Source: CAZMSD01 sp964568855
GTDB taxonomy: Bacteria; CAIWAD01
DNA: 64,000 nucleotides
Assembly (NCBI GenBank): GCA_964568855.1
Contig: CAZMSD010000004.1
Span: 1-64,000 of the forward strand
Direction: 5' to 3'
The stretch's first letter is position 1. Every line of letters begins with the position of its first letter. A program made the position numbers and the translations under genes. Of the stretch, positions 51,218 to 63,800 are shown piece after piece. The notes beneath the pieces were generated by a model, which was not told the DNA's origin, made no database searches, and was given only the letters and a program-made list of their open reading frames with translations.

Positions 51218-54200
51218 TCACTCCGACTCAAAGCCGTGGTAGTCGAATCGCAGCGTTCGGCTGTTTTCCGTTACAGTTCGTACCACGTTTTCCGTAATCC
51301 CATCCGAAATCTCCGCTTCGATTTCGAGTGTGACCCGGACCCTGGAACCGACCAAGCCCGCCAGATGAGAAATGACTTCATCCGCGATACGACCCGCATC
51401 TCGCCCGACACGCGCGGAATCCAATCGAACACTGCCGTGAAATCGCCGCGGGCTGGGGATTGCAGGTTCAGTCGATTCGACCCCCGTAGAATGAGGTTCA
51501 CCAGAGTCTGATTCTCCAGCGCTCGCAAGAGCTGGTCCTTGAGCTGTTACGGTCTCTGCTCTCTGCCTGGAGGTTTCTTCGTCGAGCTGTATCCGTGCCG
51601 CCTCGGGACGAACAAGGATGCCCGCCTCCTGCGGGTCCGACAGTTCGATGTCCTGACAAGTCCGCAGCCCTTTGAATCTTCCCCGTTCTTCGTCGAAGCT
51701 GTCGGCGTATGCGAAGGAGTCCTGTTCCCAGGTGATCAGCGCCACTCCTGCGCATATTGCAGAGAGCAAAATCCCTGGACCACTCAGCCGCGGCAAATAG
51801 ACGTAGCGCGCGAAGTCCTCAACCAGCTGCCGGATCTCAACGTGATCACCTCGCCAGAGCGGAATTCGGTCCAGCTCCATCCTCAGCGGCGTCGGCGCAT
51901 AACTCGTGTACAGCTGATCTCCACGTATCTTCTTGCACACGCGAAGGGCAAGAGGTCCCTGCCCACTGAGACGCACGGCCTGCCAGCCGGGTGCTTCCTG
52001 GGGGTTCGACTGAGTTGGCAGGAGCAGCCACTGGTAGGTCTCAGGGATGCGGGCTTCGACGATGGTCACCGCGGTCTTGCGCTGGGATTCCGCCTGCTTC
52101 ACCTGGTGGGGCGAGAGGTCCAGGTTTTCACGCTCGGCAAGGATGGAATCCCAGGCCAGGCAGCACCGCACTGCTTCGTCCAGATCCTGGAGGCGTATTT
52201 TGTCCGCCGCGAGGAACACGAGGGTGTTCCGGTAAAGCCGCGGCGCGCTACCTCGCGACTCCAGGATCGCTTCGGCGGCACGCGATGCAGGGTTACCGGC
52301 CTCCTTGCTGTACGGTTCTCCGCCACTCAAGACCACCAGCCGGCAGTCCAGCTCATCCGGGACATCCTGCCCTGACTGCGGAAAAGCGTGGACACGCGGA
52401 AAGTCTCCTCTCTGCTGCAAATCAATCCGCACACGATCCTCCAGCTCTCGGATCACCTTGTCGGGATCGCGCTTGAGCTGCTCAGCACGGTCCTCCGCGA
52501 GCTTGGTTACTGTGGGCTGAGTCGAATACCAATAGCGGGGGCCGTCCACGTAGAGATAGGTGGCGGAACTTGCCAACCGTCTCAGGGCGTCGCCGAAGAC
52601 CGAAGGCGATTCGCCGGGCATAACGCAGCCCAGCTTGATGTGCCGGTCCTCCAGGCCGAGATTGGCGGCTTTCGATATCGGGGCGGAACCCAGGTAGACC
52701 GTGCGTGCCACCCGCCGGCAGGCGGCGAACTTGCCCAGGTTCGGCACTTTGTTGTCGAGCCGCAGGGGCAGCGAATTCGATCCGTCCACGTCCTTTTCGA
52801 TAACAGGGACCCAGTTTTCTGAGAGGTAGCGCGTCAGCTCGAACTGCACCCGCGGGTCGTCGATCGGAATGTTCGAGGGAAGAATCAACGGGTTGCGGTC
52901 GCCCTTCTCCCAAAGGCTGTGAATCACAGCCGCCATCAGGCGCAGCACGCCGCGTGTCCGCTGGAATTTCACCAGCGTCGACCAGTCGCTGTAGAGCCGG
53001 TCGAAAACTTCGGGATGGATGGGGTAGGCGGCCTTGAGCCGCCTCTCGTAGTCCGCGTCTCGACACTCGGGCGGGAACTCCTGGTGCTGGGTCCGATAGA
53101 GGTCGGCGAACGCGCGAGCCACCACGTCGCGGTCCCGGAACTGCAACGGGTCCGTCATCGGTTCGAAGAGACGGCGGCACACGATTTCGAAGCCCTCCTC
53201 CGCGCTGGCGGGGCGCCAGGAAGATTCCACCCGACCGATCACGTTGCGCAGTCTGTCGAGTGCCTCGCGACCGCGCCGGCCGCCCACTTCCGCATCATCC
53301 GCCTGAGCGTGAGGAGAAGTCCTTGCCGTGTCGGAGGCAGGCAGGCTGATTACCAGCAGGCAGTTCCCGGCCGCCTTGGCGGATTCCGTCAGCAACTGAG
53401 CGAAGCTGAACTGCGTCTCGAAACTGCCGGCTGGCAGGTCGCTCTGGTCGTGGAGCTGCCGCGCATAGGCCACCCACTCATCGATCAGTACCAGGCAGGG
53501 TCCGTAGTCCTTTAACAACAGCCGCAGCGCGTCACCGGGACTGGTCGCCCGCTCATCGTCCGCCTGGATGCGCTCGAATGCCGCCCTGCCGCCAAGCTGC
53601 CAAGCCAGTTCCCCCCACAGCGTATGGATTACCGTTCCATCATCCTTGGAGACCGGATTGCCTGGTGAAATGCGGTTGCCCACCAGCACAACCCGAGTCA
53701 CCTTCGGCAGCTCCTTGCCCGACGTCTGGTCCATTAGCGCGTCCACACCCGGCAGATCGGCCTGTTTGCATCCCGAGAAGAGGTGATACAAGGCCAGCAT
53801 CGAGTGGGTCTTGCCTCCACCGAAGTTCGTCTGGAGTTGGATCACCGGGTCGCCTCCCACTCCGCTCAACCTTGCGACGGCGCCGCTGAGCAGTCGTCCA
53901 AGGCTCTCGGTTAGGAAAGTGCGCCGAAAGAACTCCTGCGGATCCTGGTATTCGCTGGAACCTTCACCCACGTACACTTGCCAGAGATCGGCGGCGAATT
54001 CGGCCTGCTGGTAGCCGCCGCCGGCCACGTCAGGATGCGGAGTAACAATCTCGCGCCAGGGCTTGAGCTGCCCGGTGGCATGGCTTTCGATGGCCGTCCC
54101 CGCCTGTTTCCGTTTCTCCTGGCGCACCTGCTCATCGAACCGGACGCGCAGCAGCTCCATTTTCATCTTCTCGACTTCAGCCGCCTGGGGGGCCGAAACG

Positions 54201-54562
54201 GCGCTCAGCAGACGTGCCGTCGAGTCCAGTGCGCGATAGGCATCGTCGCCCGAGAACGGCTCCTGGTGCGCCCAGCGATTGCGCACGTCCCGCAGTTCGC
54301 TGACCAGGGTCCGCTCGGCCTGGCCGAGCACTTGGCGGAAGACCTGGTGCCAGGCGTTCCACACCAGTTTCAGGAGCGGAGCTGCGTCCCACTCGTCAAG
54401 TGCTCGTCCCGGTGGTTGGCGGGAATCGGCCAGCATTTGTTCGGCTTCTTCGAGCGACCGTTCCGGATATTGATGCTCGAGTTCGCGTTCCACGAAAGGA
54501 ACCAATCCGGCCTTCAAGTGCTCAAGAGCCTTGCCGACACGTTCCTGGTTGGTGATAGCCAT
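51218..54562 (-). CDS. Swt1-HEPN/DUF499 P-loop ATPase (defence island)
   Basis: An 1114-residue protein. Residues 1-125 are a Swt1-type HEPN domain (ALEHLKAGLVPFVEREL ... LRDVRNRWAHQEPFS), with an R-x4-H motif of the kind used by HEPN ribonucleases. From about 170 comes the DUF499 ATPase: EIVTPHPDVAGGGYQQAEF, Walker A LQTNFGGGKTHSMLAL, Walker B CLVLIDEWVAYARQLHD, and a long C-terminal part with PNIPIDDPRVQFELTRYL-like stretches. DUF499 proteins are usual neighbours of DUF1156 methylases. Its start is 12 bases after the AAA_14 gene stop, so the two are co-transcribed. It is the last gene of the leftward defence unit. Role as sensor or effector is inferred. Confidence 0.85.
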   Translation of the reverse strand: MAITNQERVGKALEHLKAGLVPFVERELEHQYPERSLEEAEQMLADSRQPPGRALDEWDAAPLLKLVWNAWHQVFRQVLGQAERTLVSELRDVRNRWAHQEPFSGDDAYRALDSTARLLSAVSAPQAAEVEKMKMELLRVRFDEQVRQEKRKQAGTAIESHATGQLKPWREIVTPHPDVAGGGYQQAEFAADLWQVYVGEGSSEYQDPQEFFRRTFLTESLGRLLSGAVARLSGVGGDPVIQLQTNFGGGKTHSMLALYHLFSGCKQADLPGVDALMDQTSGKELPKVTRVVLVGNRISPGNPVSKDDGTVIHTLWGELAWQLGGRAAFERIQADDERATSPGDALRLLLKDYGPCLVLIDEWVAYARQLHDQSDLPAGSFETQFSFAQLLTESAKAAGNCLLVISLPASDTARTSPHAQADDAEVGGRRGREALDRLRNVIGRVESSWRPASAEEGFEIVCRRLFEPMTDPLQFRDRDVVARAFADLYRTQHQEFPPECRDADYERRLKAAYPIHPEVFDRLYSDWSTLVKFQRTRGVLRLMAAVIHSLWEKGDRNPLILPSNIPIDDPRVQFELTRYLSENWVPVIEKDVDGSNSLPLRLDNKVPNLGKFAACRRVARTVYLGSAPISKAANLGLEDRHIKLGCVMPGESPSVFGDALRRLASSATYLYVDGPRYWYSTQPTVTKLAEDRAEQLKRDPDKVIRELEDRVRIDLQQRGDFPRVHAFPQSGQDVPDELDCRLVVLSGGEPYSKEAGNPASRAAEAILESRGSAPRLYRNTLVFLAADKIRLQDLDEAVRCCLAWDSILAERENLDLSPHQVKQAESQRKTAVTIVEARIPETYQWLLLPTQSNPQEAPGWQAVRLSGQGPLALRVCKKIRGDQLYTSYAPTPLRMELDRIPLWRGDHVEIRQLVEDFARYVYLPRLSGPGILLSAICAGVALITWEQDSFAYADSFDEERGRFKGLRTCQDIELSDPQEAGILVRPEAARIQLDEETSRQRAETVTAQGPALASAGESDSGEPHSTGVESTEPAIPSPRRFHGSVRLDSARVGRDAGRIADEVISHLAGLVGSRVRVTLEIEAEISDGITENVVRTVTENSRTLRFDYHGFESE

Positions 54563-54574
54563 CGGAAATCTCCA

Positions 54575-55930
54575 CTATTCGGCCGGGTCGCCCCTGCCTT
54601 CGCACAGCATCCATTCGTAAGCCGGCTGCACGACGATGTCATTGACGACACTGCCCGGAACGCCGTCATGCGTCAGCGTGAGCAGCCGCCGGGTTGCGTC
54701 AGGGAAGCGTTCTCCAGCCTCCCGGAGGGAACGCAACTCACGATCCCCGGTCGCCGGATCGCTGGCGTCCGCGCAGACCTGGATCAACTCGCGGCCCCCC
54801 GCCGGGTAGCGCGCGAAGAAATCCACCTCGAAGCCCGAGGGCGCCTTCACGTACGACACCTCACAGCGCCGGCGCTCCAGCTCGATGAGCACCGCCGTTT
54901 CCAGGGCGTGCCCCAGGTTGCCTCCTCCGCCGCGGTCGAATACAGGGATCAGCCCCGGGTCGATCGGATAGGCCTTGCGCGGATTCACCATCCGCTGCCG
55001 CTCCGAATCGGCCTCGACCCAGACCGTGCGGACGAGAAAACAGTCCTGCAGATGCGCGAGCATCTGATGCACCGTGTCCTTGGCGATCGCGATGCCCTGG
55101 CTCTTCAGAGCGCTGAAAAACCGCTCGACGCTGAAGGGCGCCGCTGCGTTCCCCAGCAGCTGCCGCACCAGCCAGCGGAGCCCCAGCACGTGACTCAAGC
55201 CGTGCCGTTCGAGGACATCCCGCAGCATCGCCACGTCCACGTAGTCCATGAGTAATTGATACCGGGAACCGGCGTCGAGGCCCTGCGCTTCCGGGAACCC
55301 GCCACAGTGGAGCCATTCGCCGAAAGCATGCTCCAGGGAAGAACGCTGTGCCGCCGTGAGGAACTCGGGCCGCTCCGGGAGTTCATGGTCATGGTGCGCC
55401 AGAAATTCCGCGAAGCTGAAGGGATAGATGGGCACTTCCCAGGCTCTTCCCCGAAGCGAGCTGGCGACTTCGCGCGAGAGCAGGGCGGCCGAGGAGCCCG
55501 TCACGAAGATCTGGACCCCACCGCTATCGAGCAGACGGCGCACGAAGCGCTCCCAGCCCGGAACAAGCTGGATCTCGTCGAAACACCAGGTCGGCATGCA
55601 CCCATCGGGCAATCCAGGGTATTGACGATGGAACTCGTCGATCAGGTAGCCGAGGTCCTTACCCTGAAGGCCGGCCAGCCGCTCGTCCTCGAAGTTCAGA
55701 TAGGGGAGGGATTCGCGAAGGGACCCGGCATCGAGGCGCTCCCGCCGCTGCTGATGCAGGAAGGTGGTCTTGCCCGCCCTGCGCATTCCGATCACCGCCG
55801 TCGCCTTACCGGGCAGGGTGGTTCTCCCGGCCACGCGCCTGAGGGTCGACGTCGGAAGCGGGACCTCCAGGGATTCCTTCAACAGCGCGCAGAGCAACTG
55901 CTTCAGATCGGGTGTCAGCAGGCCGGTCAT
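54575..55930 (-). CDS. AAA_14/DUF4143 ATPase inside the defence island
   Basis: A 451-residue protein: Walker A AVIGMRRAGKTTFLHQQ, Walker B WCFDEIQLVPGWE, sensor VTGSSAALLSREV, then YPFSFAEFL (all AAA_14 marks), and a C-terminal DUF4143 domain with KAPSGFEVDFFARYP (a D/E-x-D-F phrase like a PD-(D/E)xK core). Such proteins are widespread and largely uncharacterised, and often lie in mobile or defence regions. Start taken as ATG 55930, with AAAGGTG just upstream; a GTG at 55936 is possible. It has its own promoter-like sequence (55985-56012), unlike its neighbours. Confidence 0.82.
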   Translation of the reverse strand: MTGLLTPDLKQLLCALLKESLEVPLPTSTLRRVAGRTTLPGKATAVIGMRRAGKTTFLHQQRRERLDAGSLRESLPYLNFEDERLAGLQGKDLGYLIDEFHRQYPGLPDGCMPTWCFDEIQLVPGWERFVRRLLDSGGVQIFVTGSSAALLSREVASSLRGRAWEVPIYPFSFAEFLAHHDHELPERPEFLTAAQRSSLEHAFGEWLHCGGFPEAQGLDAGSRYQLLMDYVDVAMLRDVLERHGLSHVLGLRWLVRQLLGNAAAPFSVERFFSALKSQGIAIAKDTVHQMLAHLQDCFLVRTVWVEADSERQRMVNPRKAYPIDPGLIPVFDRGGGGNLGHALETAVLIELERRRCEVSYVKAPSGFEVDFFARYPAGGRELIQVCADASDPATGDRELRSLREAGERFPDATRRLLTLTHDGVPGSVVNDIVVQPAYEWMLCEGRGDPAE

Positions 55931-55984
55931 ATTCACCTTTTCAGAGTGCTAATTGTGTTCGCATGTCGCCGTTTGACAAGGAGA

Positions 55985-56012
55985 AATATAGCGCATCTTA
56001 TCCTCTCTGCAA
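55985..56012 (-). promoter_or_regulatory. Promoter upstream of the AAA_14 gene
   Basis: Minus strand: TTGCAG (56012-56007), 16 bases, TATATT (55990-55985). It lies between the DUF1156 stop (56029) and the AAA_14 start, suggesting independent expression of the last two genes. Confidence 0.5.
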
Positions 56013-56028
56013 GGACAGATCCTCGAGA

Positions 56029-58908
<2,880 letters not shown>

Positions 58909-58926
58909 GGGCTTAAATGGGCTCCT

Positions 58927-58999
58927 GAGCCAATTCGTGCGCCATTTAATTCCTTAATAATCAACATGTATCAGCTCGTTAATTGGCTCTAATCGGCTC
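58927..58999 (-). promoter_or_regulatory. Promoter and repeated operator-like boxes of the DUF1156 gene
   Basis: Minus strand: two tandem ten-base boxes GAGCCGATTA and GAGCCAATTA (58999-58980), a weaker GAGCTGAT (58977-58970), and an inverted AATTGGCTC (58935-58927). The pair TTAACG (58982-58977), 17 bases, TATTAA (58959-58954) is a candidate promoter whose -35 abuts the second box. Regulator binding here would control methylase expression separately from the helicase and toxin genes. Confidence 0.5.
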
Positions 59000-59096
59000 A
59001 GATGCGGACCGGCGCGCATTATCCAGTCATTTGCATGAATTGGTGCTGTGAATCCGAGACAGGTGAACTCATGCACCCGAAATGTCACCCGGCATA

Positions 59097-60149
59097 TCAG
59101 GACTCGGTTTGCGAACGTAGCCAGCCGAGACTTTCGAGATGCTGCCAGGCGAGTCGGATATGGTTCTCAGCGAACATTCGACGTTTACGCTCGCTCCAGC
59201 TCCGGATCACGGCGACTGCATCGCTCTCATCGCGTGCTGCTGGAGTTCGATGTAACGCAGCCCAGTGCACCGATGAAAGGAGCTCCATACCGTAGGGCGT
59301 CTCGAAACCATCGATCAAGTCCGTCACCCGCTCCAATCTCTCTGCTGAATCCGGATGTGCCACAAGGAATTCTTCCGCTTCCTGCGCCGCGCCGGGCAGG
59401 AGTTCGATTTCGACGTCGGGCTGCTGTGTATCGCCGTAACCCTGGATGAAATGGCCTTCTAACACCTCTAGCACCTTGTTCAGGTTATGGGCATAGGGTC
59501 CGTAATGTCCTTCTTCGTACTGTAATCGAAGAGGCTCACCCGCTTCCTGCAGAAGATAGGCCAGCTTCTGCATCTCGAGCAGCGTTAAGCGATACGACAA
59601 TCCTGCATACTGTTCCATCAGTCGCAGGTAGAGTGCGCGGGCCACAGTCAAACGCGGCCGTTTTGTCCGCACGGGCATAGCCCTCGCGTCCGGCGGGCCC
59701 GACGGTTCGAACAGCAGTACCCTGGTTTCGCGAAGTTCGGCCAGATGCTCCTGAATCAACGGTCGAACGACTTCCCAGTCCAGTCCTCCCAATCCGCATC
59801 CAAGAGGTGGAACGGCCACGGATTCAATCCTGAGTTCGCGAAGCGTCTTCACAAGGTCCCTCAGTCCGTTCTCGACGTCCTCGATGCGTGATTTCCCGCG
59901 CCAATGCCGCTTCGTAGGAAAGTTGATGATGTACTTTGGTCCTAGAATCGAGTCGGTTGAGAATACGAACACCGAACCCGGTTGAATCTTCTCTTCCCTA
60001 CAAGCCTTTTGATACGCGCGGAAATTCGTCGGAAAGGCGCGCTTGAACTGCAACGCAATGCCCTTCCCCATGTGTCCGACGCAGTTGACAGTATTCACCA
60101 AGGCCTCTACATCAGCATCGAGCAGGTTCCCGCGAGTGATCTCGATCAT
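59097..60149 (-). CDS. darG: DarG antitoxin: macrodomain DNA ADP-ribosyl glycohydrolase
   Basis: A 350-residue protein with an N-terminal macrodomain (MIEITRGNLLDADVEALVN, TVNCVGHMGKGIALQFK, IINFPTKRHWR, VAVPPLGCGLGGLDWE). This removes ADP-ribose from thymidine bases in DNA. The C-terminal half (LSYRLTLLEMQKLAYLLQ, EEGHYGPYAHNLNKVLE) is the DarG domain that binds and blocks DarT. The length and layout match known DarG proteins. The start is the ATG at 60149, with GGAAG upstream; it begins 13 bases after the darT stop. Confidence 0.93.
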   Translation of the reverse strand: MIEITRGNLLDADVEALVNTVNCVGHMGKGIALQFKRAFPTNFRAYQKACREEKIQPGSVFVFSTDSILGPKYIINFPTKRHWRGKSRIEDVENGLRDLVKTLRELRIESVAVPPLGCGLGGLDWEVVRPLIQEHLAELRETRVLLFEPSGPPDARAMPVRTKRPRLTVARALYLRLMEQYAGLSYRLTLLEMQKLAYLLQEAGEPLRLQYEEGHYGPYAHNLNKVLEVLEGHFIQGYGDTQQPDVEIELLPGAAQEAEEFLVAHPDSAERLERVTDLIDGFETPYGMELLSSVHWAALHRTPAARDESDAVAVIRSWSERKRRMFAENHIRLAWQHLESLGWLRSQTES

Positions 60150-60162
60150 GATACAGCTTCCA

Positions 60163-60813
60163 TTAGTAGTCCCAATCGGGTTGAACCCTAATCGGGCGAC
60201 GAAGGGACACATCGAAGTTGGACAGCACCTGATCCACGCGTTTTTTCATCTGCTGATTTTCAACCGCGATTTGATTGATCAAGGACCAACCGCACTCTCG
60301 ATAGATAAGGAACTCAGCCTGCTTTCTGCGCTGGCGATCCATGTCATCCACAGTATCCGCCCAAAACCGAGCATACACCGTGCTCCAATCGACCTGAGAC
60401 AGGCTGGACAGGTGATTGTACCAATTGGTGAATTTGGCGATGCCGTGACCGTCGGAGAAGACAAACCTCGAACCACATTGTTGAACCGTCTGAGCGCTGG
60501 ATACGAGGTAAATCAGTGGTTCCTGGCCTTCTGTGTATCCTTCGACTCGTGCTGTGTGGAGCTGATACAGCATGGGGGATCGCGGTCCGAAGTAGAAACT
60601 AACATAGTCATGGATCGTCCCACCTGGTTCACATGGGATCGCCCTCACTCGACGATGCATCTGAATGTCAAGATTATGGATTGTACGGTAGCCAAGGCCA
60701 TTTGAGGGTGCATGATTCGGTGCGTGCAGCGCGCCCCTGCTCAGGCACACACTCAGATTATCCAGATGTAGAAACCGATAGATCGGTGTTGGTGTCGGTA
60801 TTCGGCTCGTCAT
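60163..60813 (-). CDS. darT: DarT toxin: DNA thymidine ADP-ribosyltransferase
   Basis: A 216-residue DUF4433 protein. The N-terminus has PTPIYRFLHLDNLSVCL; YFGPRSPMLYQLHTARVEGY and PLIYLVSSAQ follow; the catalytic glutamate is in RKQAEFLIYRECGW (about Glu167). DarT attaches ADP-ribose from NAD+ to thymidine in single-stranded DNA, blocking replication, and is reversed by DarG. The ATG overlaps the stop of the helicase gene (ATGA), so toxin translation is coupled to that of the helicase. Confidence 0.92.
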   Translation of the reverse strand: MTSRIPTPTPIYRFLHLDNLSVCLSRGALHAPNHAPSNGLGYRTIHNLDIQMHRRVRAIPCEPGGTIHDYVSFYFGPRSPMLYQLHTARVEGYTEGQEPLIYLVSSAQTVQQCGSRFVFSDGHGIAKFTNWYNHLSSLSQVDWSTVYARFWADTVDDMDRQRRKQAEFLIYRECGWSLINQIAVENQQMKKRVDQVLSNFDVSLRRPIRVQPDWDY

Positions 60814-63800
60814 CGCGGCGCCTCCGCACGCGCCAGCAGTTCGGACATCTTGTAGTTCACGCTGGTGACACCGAAGTCCGGTTCCCTCTGGAAGGGGCTG
60901 CGGATGTAATGCATGCGGTGCGCTTCTTCATCGAGAAACTCGACGACGGCGAGGATGAATTGCTCGGGCTTGTTGAGGGAATAGAGGATCTCGTTGCAAG
61001 ATACCGAGATGCTCTCCGCGCCCGAGATCCTTCCCTTGACTTCGATGAAGCGCAGTCTGCCAGTCTTAGGATCCAGGCTTTCAATGTCGTAGCCCAGGCG
61101 CTCGAATTCACGATCGACAGGTTCGTAGCCCAGGCCCCGCTCCACTTCCATGACGGCTTGGCGGGCCCTTGCCGCCGGGGCGGAATGATCGCCACCCTGC
61201 ATCCCTTCTGTGGCCTCTCCACCTGCAAGACTTTTGAACAGGCCCTGGGGCACAACTACAACACCGCCAAGGACTACGGGTGGCTGCGCTGAGATCTGTT
61301 TTTCCTGCTCGAGTTTCTCGAGGCGGATGCGAAGACGTTCCTGCAGATTGTCGGCCCGGCGCCGCGCCTCGCGGGAATTCAGCCGTGCTCCCTGCTTACC
61401 TGCCTGTTCGTTGAGTTTGAGCTCTTCGGCGCGGTGATCCCAGTACGCAATCTCCTTTGTCAAGCGATCCTTGACCGCGGCTTGAGTCTTCTCGATCCAT
61501 TTCAAGCGCCGTGCACGTACTTCTTCGAGGTGGCCGGGCACCACCTTGGCCACGGCATAACTCTGGGCATTCTGCTCCAAGTTGCCTGCTATCCAGTTGA
61601 ACTCCGGACGTTCCAGAAGATCATCCACACAGGGCTCATCCGGTTGCAGCGGCCGGTAATCGAGATAAGGTGCATACTGCAGGTGTCGGGTACCGCCTGT
61701 GGCGTCAAGCTCGACATAGAGCATTCTGCGGGAAATCAACCGGCACTCGCCGGCGGATGTGCGGCTGCCGTCCTGCAGGGAGTGCTCAAGGTAGAACAGG
61801 ATTCTCGGCTCCGTTCCATCGTCCTGTTCGTCCACCAGCACCGCACCACGTCGCAGCAGATCCCGGTGCCGTTCCAGCGTCAGATCGAGAGTCGCATCCA
61901 GCAAAGGGTGGCCGGGGCAAACGAAGGCGGCCGGCGCCTGGCCTTGGGACGCGATCGTTTCTTTCTGAAAAGTGATGCGTTCATATCGTTCTTGGACCGG
62001 CGCTCTCGTACCGACCAGCCGGTCGCGATGACGAATCGTCGCAGGCACGTGTGTGACCTGGAAGCGCTTCGGTTCTCTGCGGCGAATGGTGCCGCCGAGT
62101 CGTTTGAAGGCCTCAAGGAAGAAGAGCTCGATGTAGTGGGGCTGAAGCCGTCGGGCTTCGGCGCGTTCCATCTCCTCGCGGACCCGCTGGACGCGGCTGG
62201 CGTCCATGATCTCCGGCGCCAGGACCTTTTCCTCGAGTAGATCCTGCAACCTGTCGCGGTCGAAGGCGCCCTCCACCACCTCCGTGAGACGAGCCTGTAT
62301 CTCAGGCTGTTCTCCATAGCGGACGGCTTCGATGAGCAACTCGCGCAGCGATTTTCCTTCGAAGTGCACTTTTCCCAGTACGTCGAAGACCTGACCACCG
62401 AGTGCCCGGCGCGCTTCGTCCAGTTTTTCTAGTAGCCTGCGGTAGACGTCGCCTTCGCGAGTCTCATCGGCCACCAGGTTCCAGAGATGACAAACCTCGG
62501 TCTGTCCGATGCGGTGGATACGGCCGAAGCGCTGCTCCAGACGGTTGGGGTTCCAGGGCAGGTCGTAATTCACCATCAGGTGGGCGCGCTGCAGGTTGAT
62601 ACCCTCCCCTGCGGCGTCCGTGGCGACGAGCACCTGGACTTCGGGATCGTGCCGGAAGGTCTCCTGCGCCTTCAGGCGATCCTCGCGTCCCATGCTCCCG
62701 TGGATCACGACCACTGCATCCTGCCTGCCCAACAAGGTCGTGATACGGCCGGCAAGGTAGCTCAGCGTATCACGGTGTTCGGTGAATACGACCAGCTTCT
62801 GCCCGGGAGAAGCACTAGGTTTGGGATCGGTGTAGTATGCAGGTGTTGTCTCACCGGATTTTCCGCGAAGGGCGGCGGGAGTAAAGATCTCGGCCAGCAA
62901 CTCGGCAAGCTCGGTCCATTTCCGGTCCTCACCACTGTGGCGTACTTGTTCGGATAGAGTTTCGAGTCCCTCGAGTGTGGCGATTTCCGCCTCGAACTCG
63001 TGGATACTGCGCGCGGCGGTTGCGCGATCGAGGATCTCGGTCTCCGTTGATTCCACTTCGCAATCGGGCGCTTCATCCAAATCCTCCAGGTCTTCAGCGT
63101 CCAGCAAGGGAAGGCCTTCGGCGATCTCCTCAGGCGGTGTTCCACGCTGAAGCAGTTTCAGCTCGCGGAGACGGCGTTCAAGTCGCTCACGACGCCTGCG
63201 CAGCGACTGATAGATGGCTTCCGGCGAGGAGGCGAGTCGGCGCTGGAGAATGGTCAGCGCGAAACCCACGGTTCCCGCCCGCCGGTCGTTTTCCAGGGCA
63301 TCGGCGCGGTTGAACTCTTCGCGGACATATTCCGTGACTTCTTTGTACAAGCGGGCTTCAGCCTCTGAGAGCCTGTATGGAACGGTGTGTGCAATGCGTT
63401 CCAGGAAGAGTCGCGTACCGTCGAACTTGAGCAATCGCTCCTTGACCAACCGGCGCATCAGGTCGCTTACATTGGCCTGGTGTATCCCGTCGCGGAAACG
63501 CCCCTCGAAGCGGTCGCCGTCAAGCAGAGCCATGAAAAGCTGGAAGTCGGTCTCCTTCCCGTTGTGGGGCGTTGCCGTCATCAGCAGGAAGTGTCTCGTC
63601 AGCGTGGAGAGCAGCCGTCCAAGCCGGTAGCGCTTGGTGTACTTGACTTCTCCGCCGAAGAAGGTAGCCGACAGCTTGTGCGCTTCGTCGCAGACGACGA
63701 GATCCCAGCCACAGTCGGGCACCTTCAGTTTCTCCTGCAGGTCCTCGTTTCGCGCCAATTTGTCAAGTCGGGCGATGACCAGGTTGTTCTCGAGGAACCA

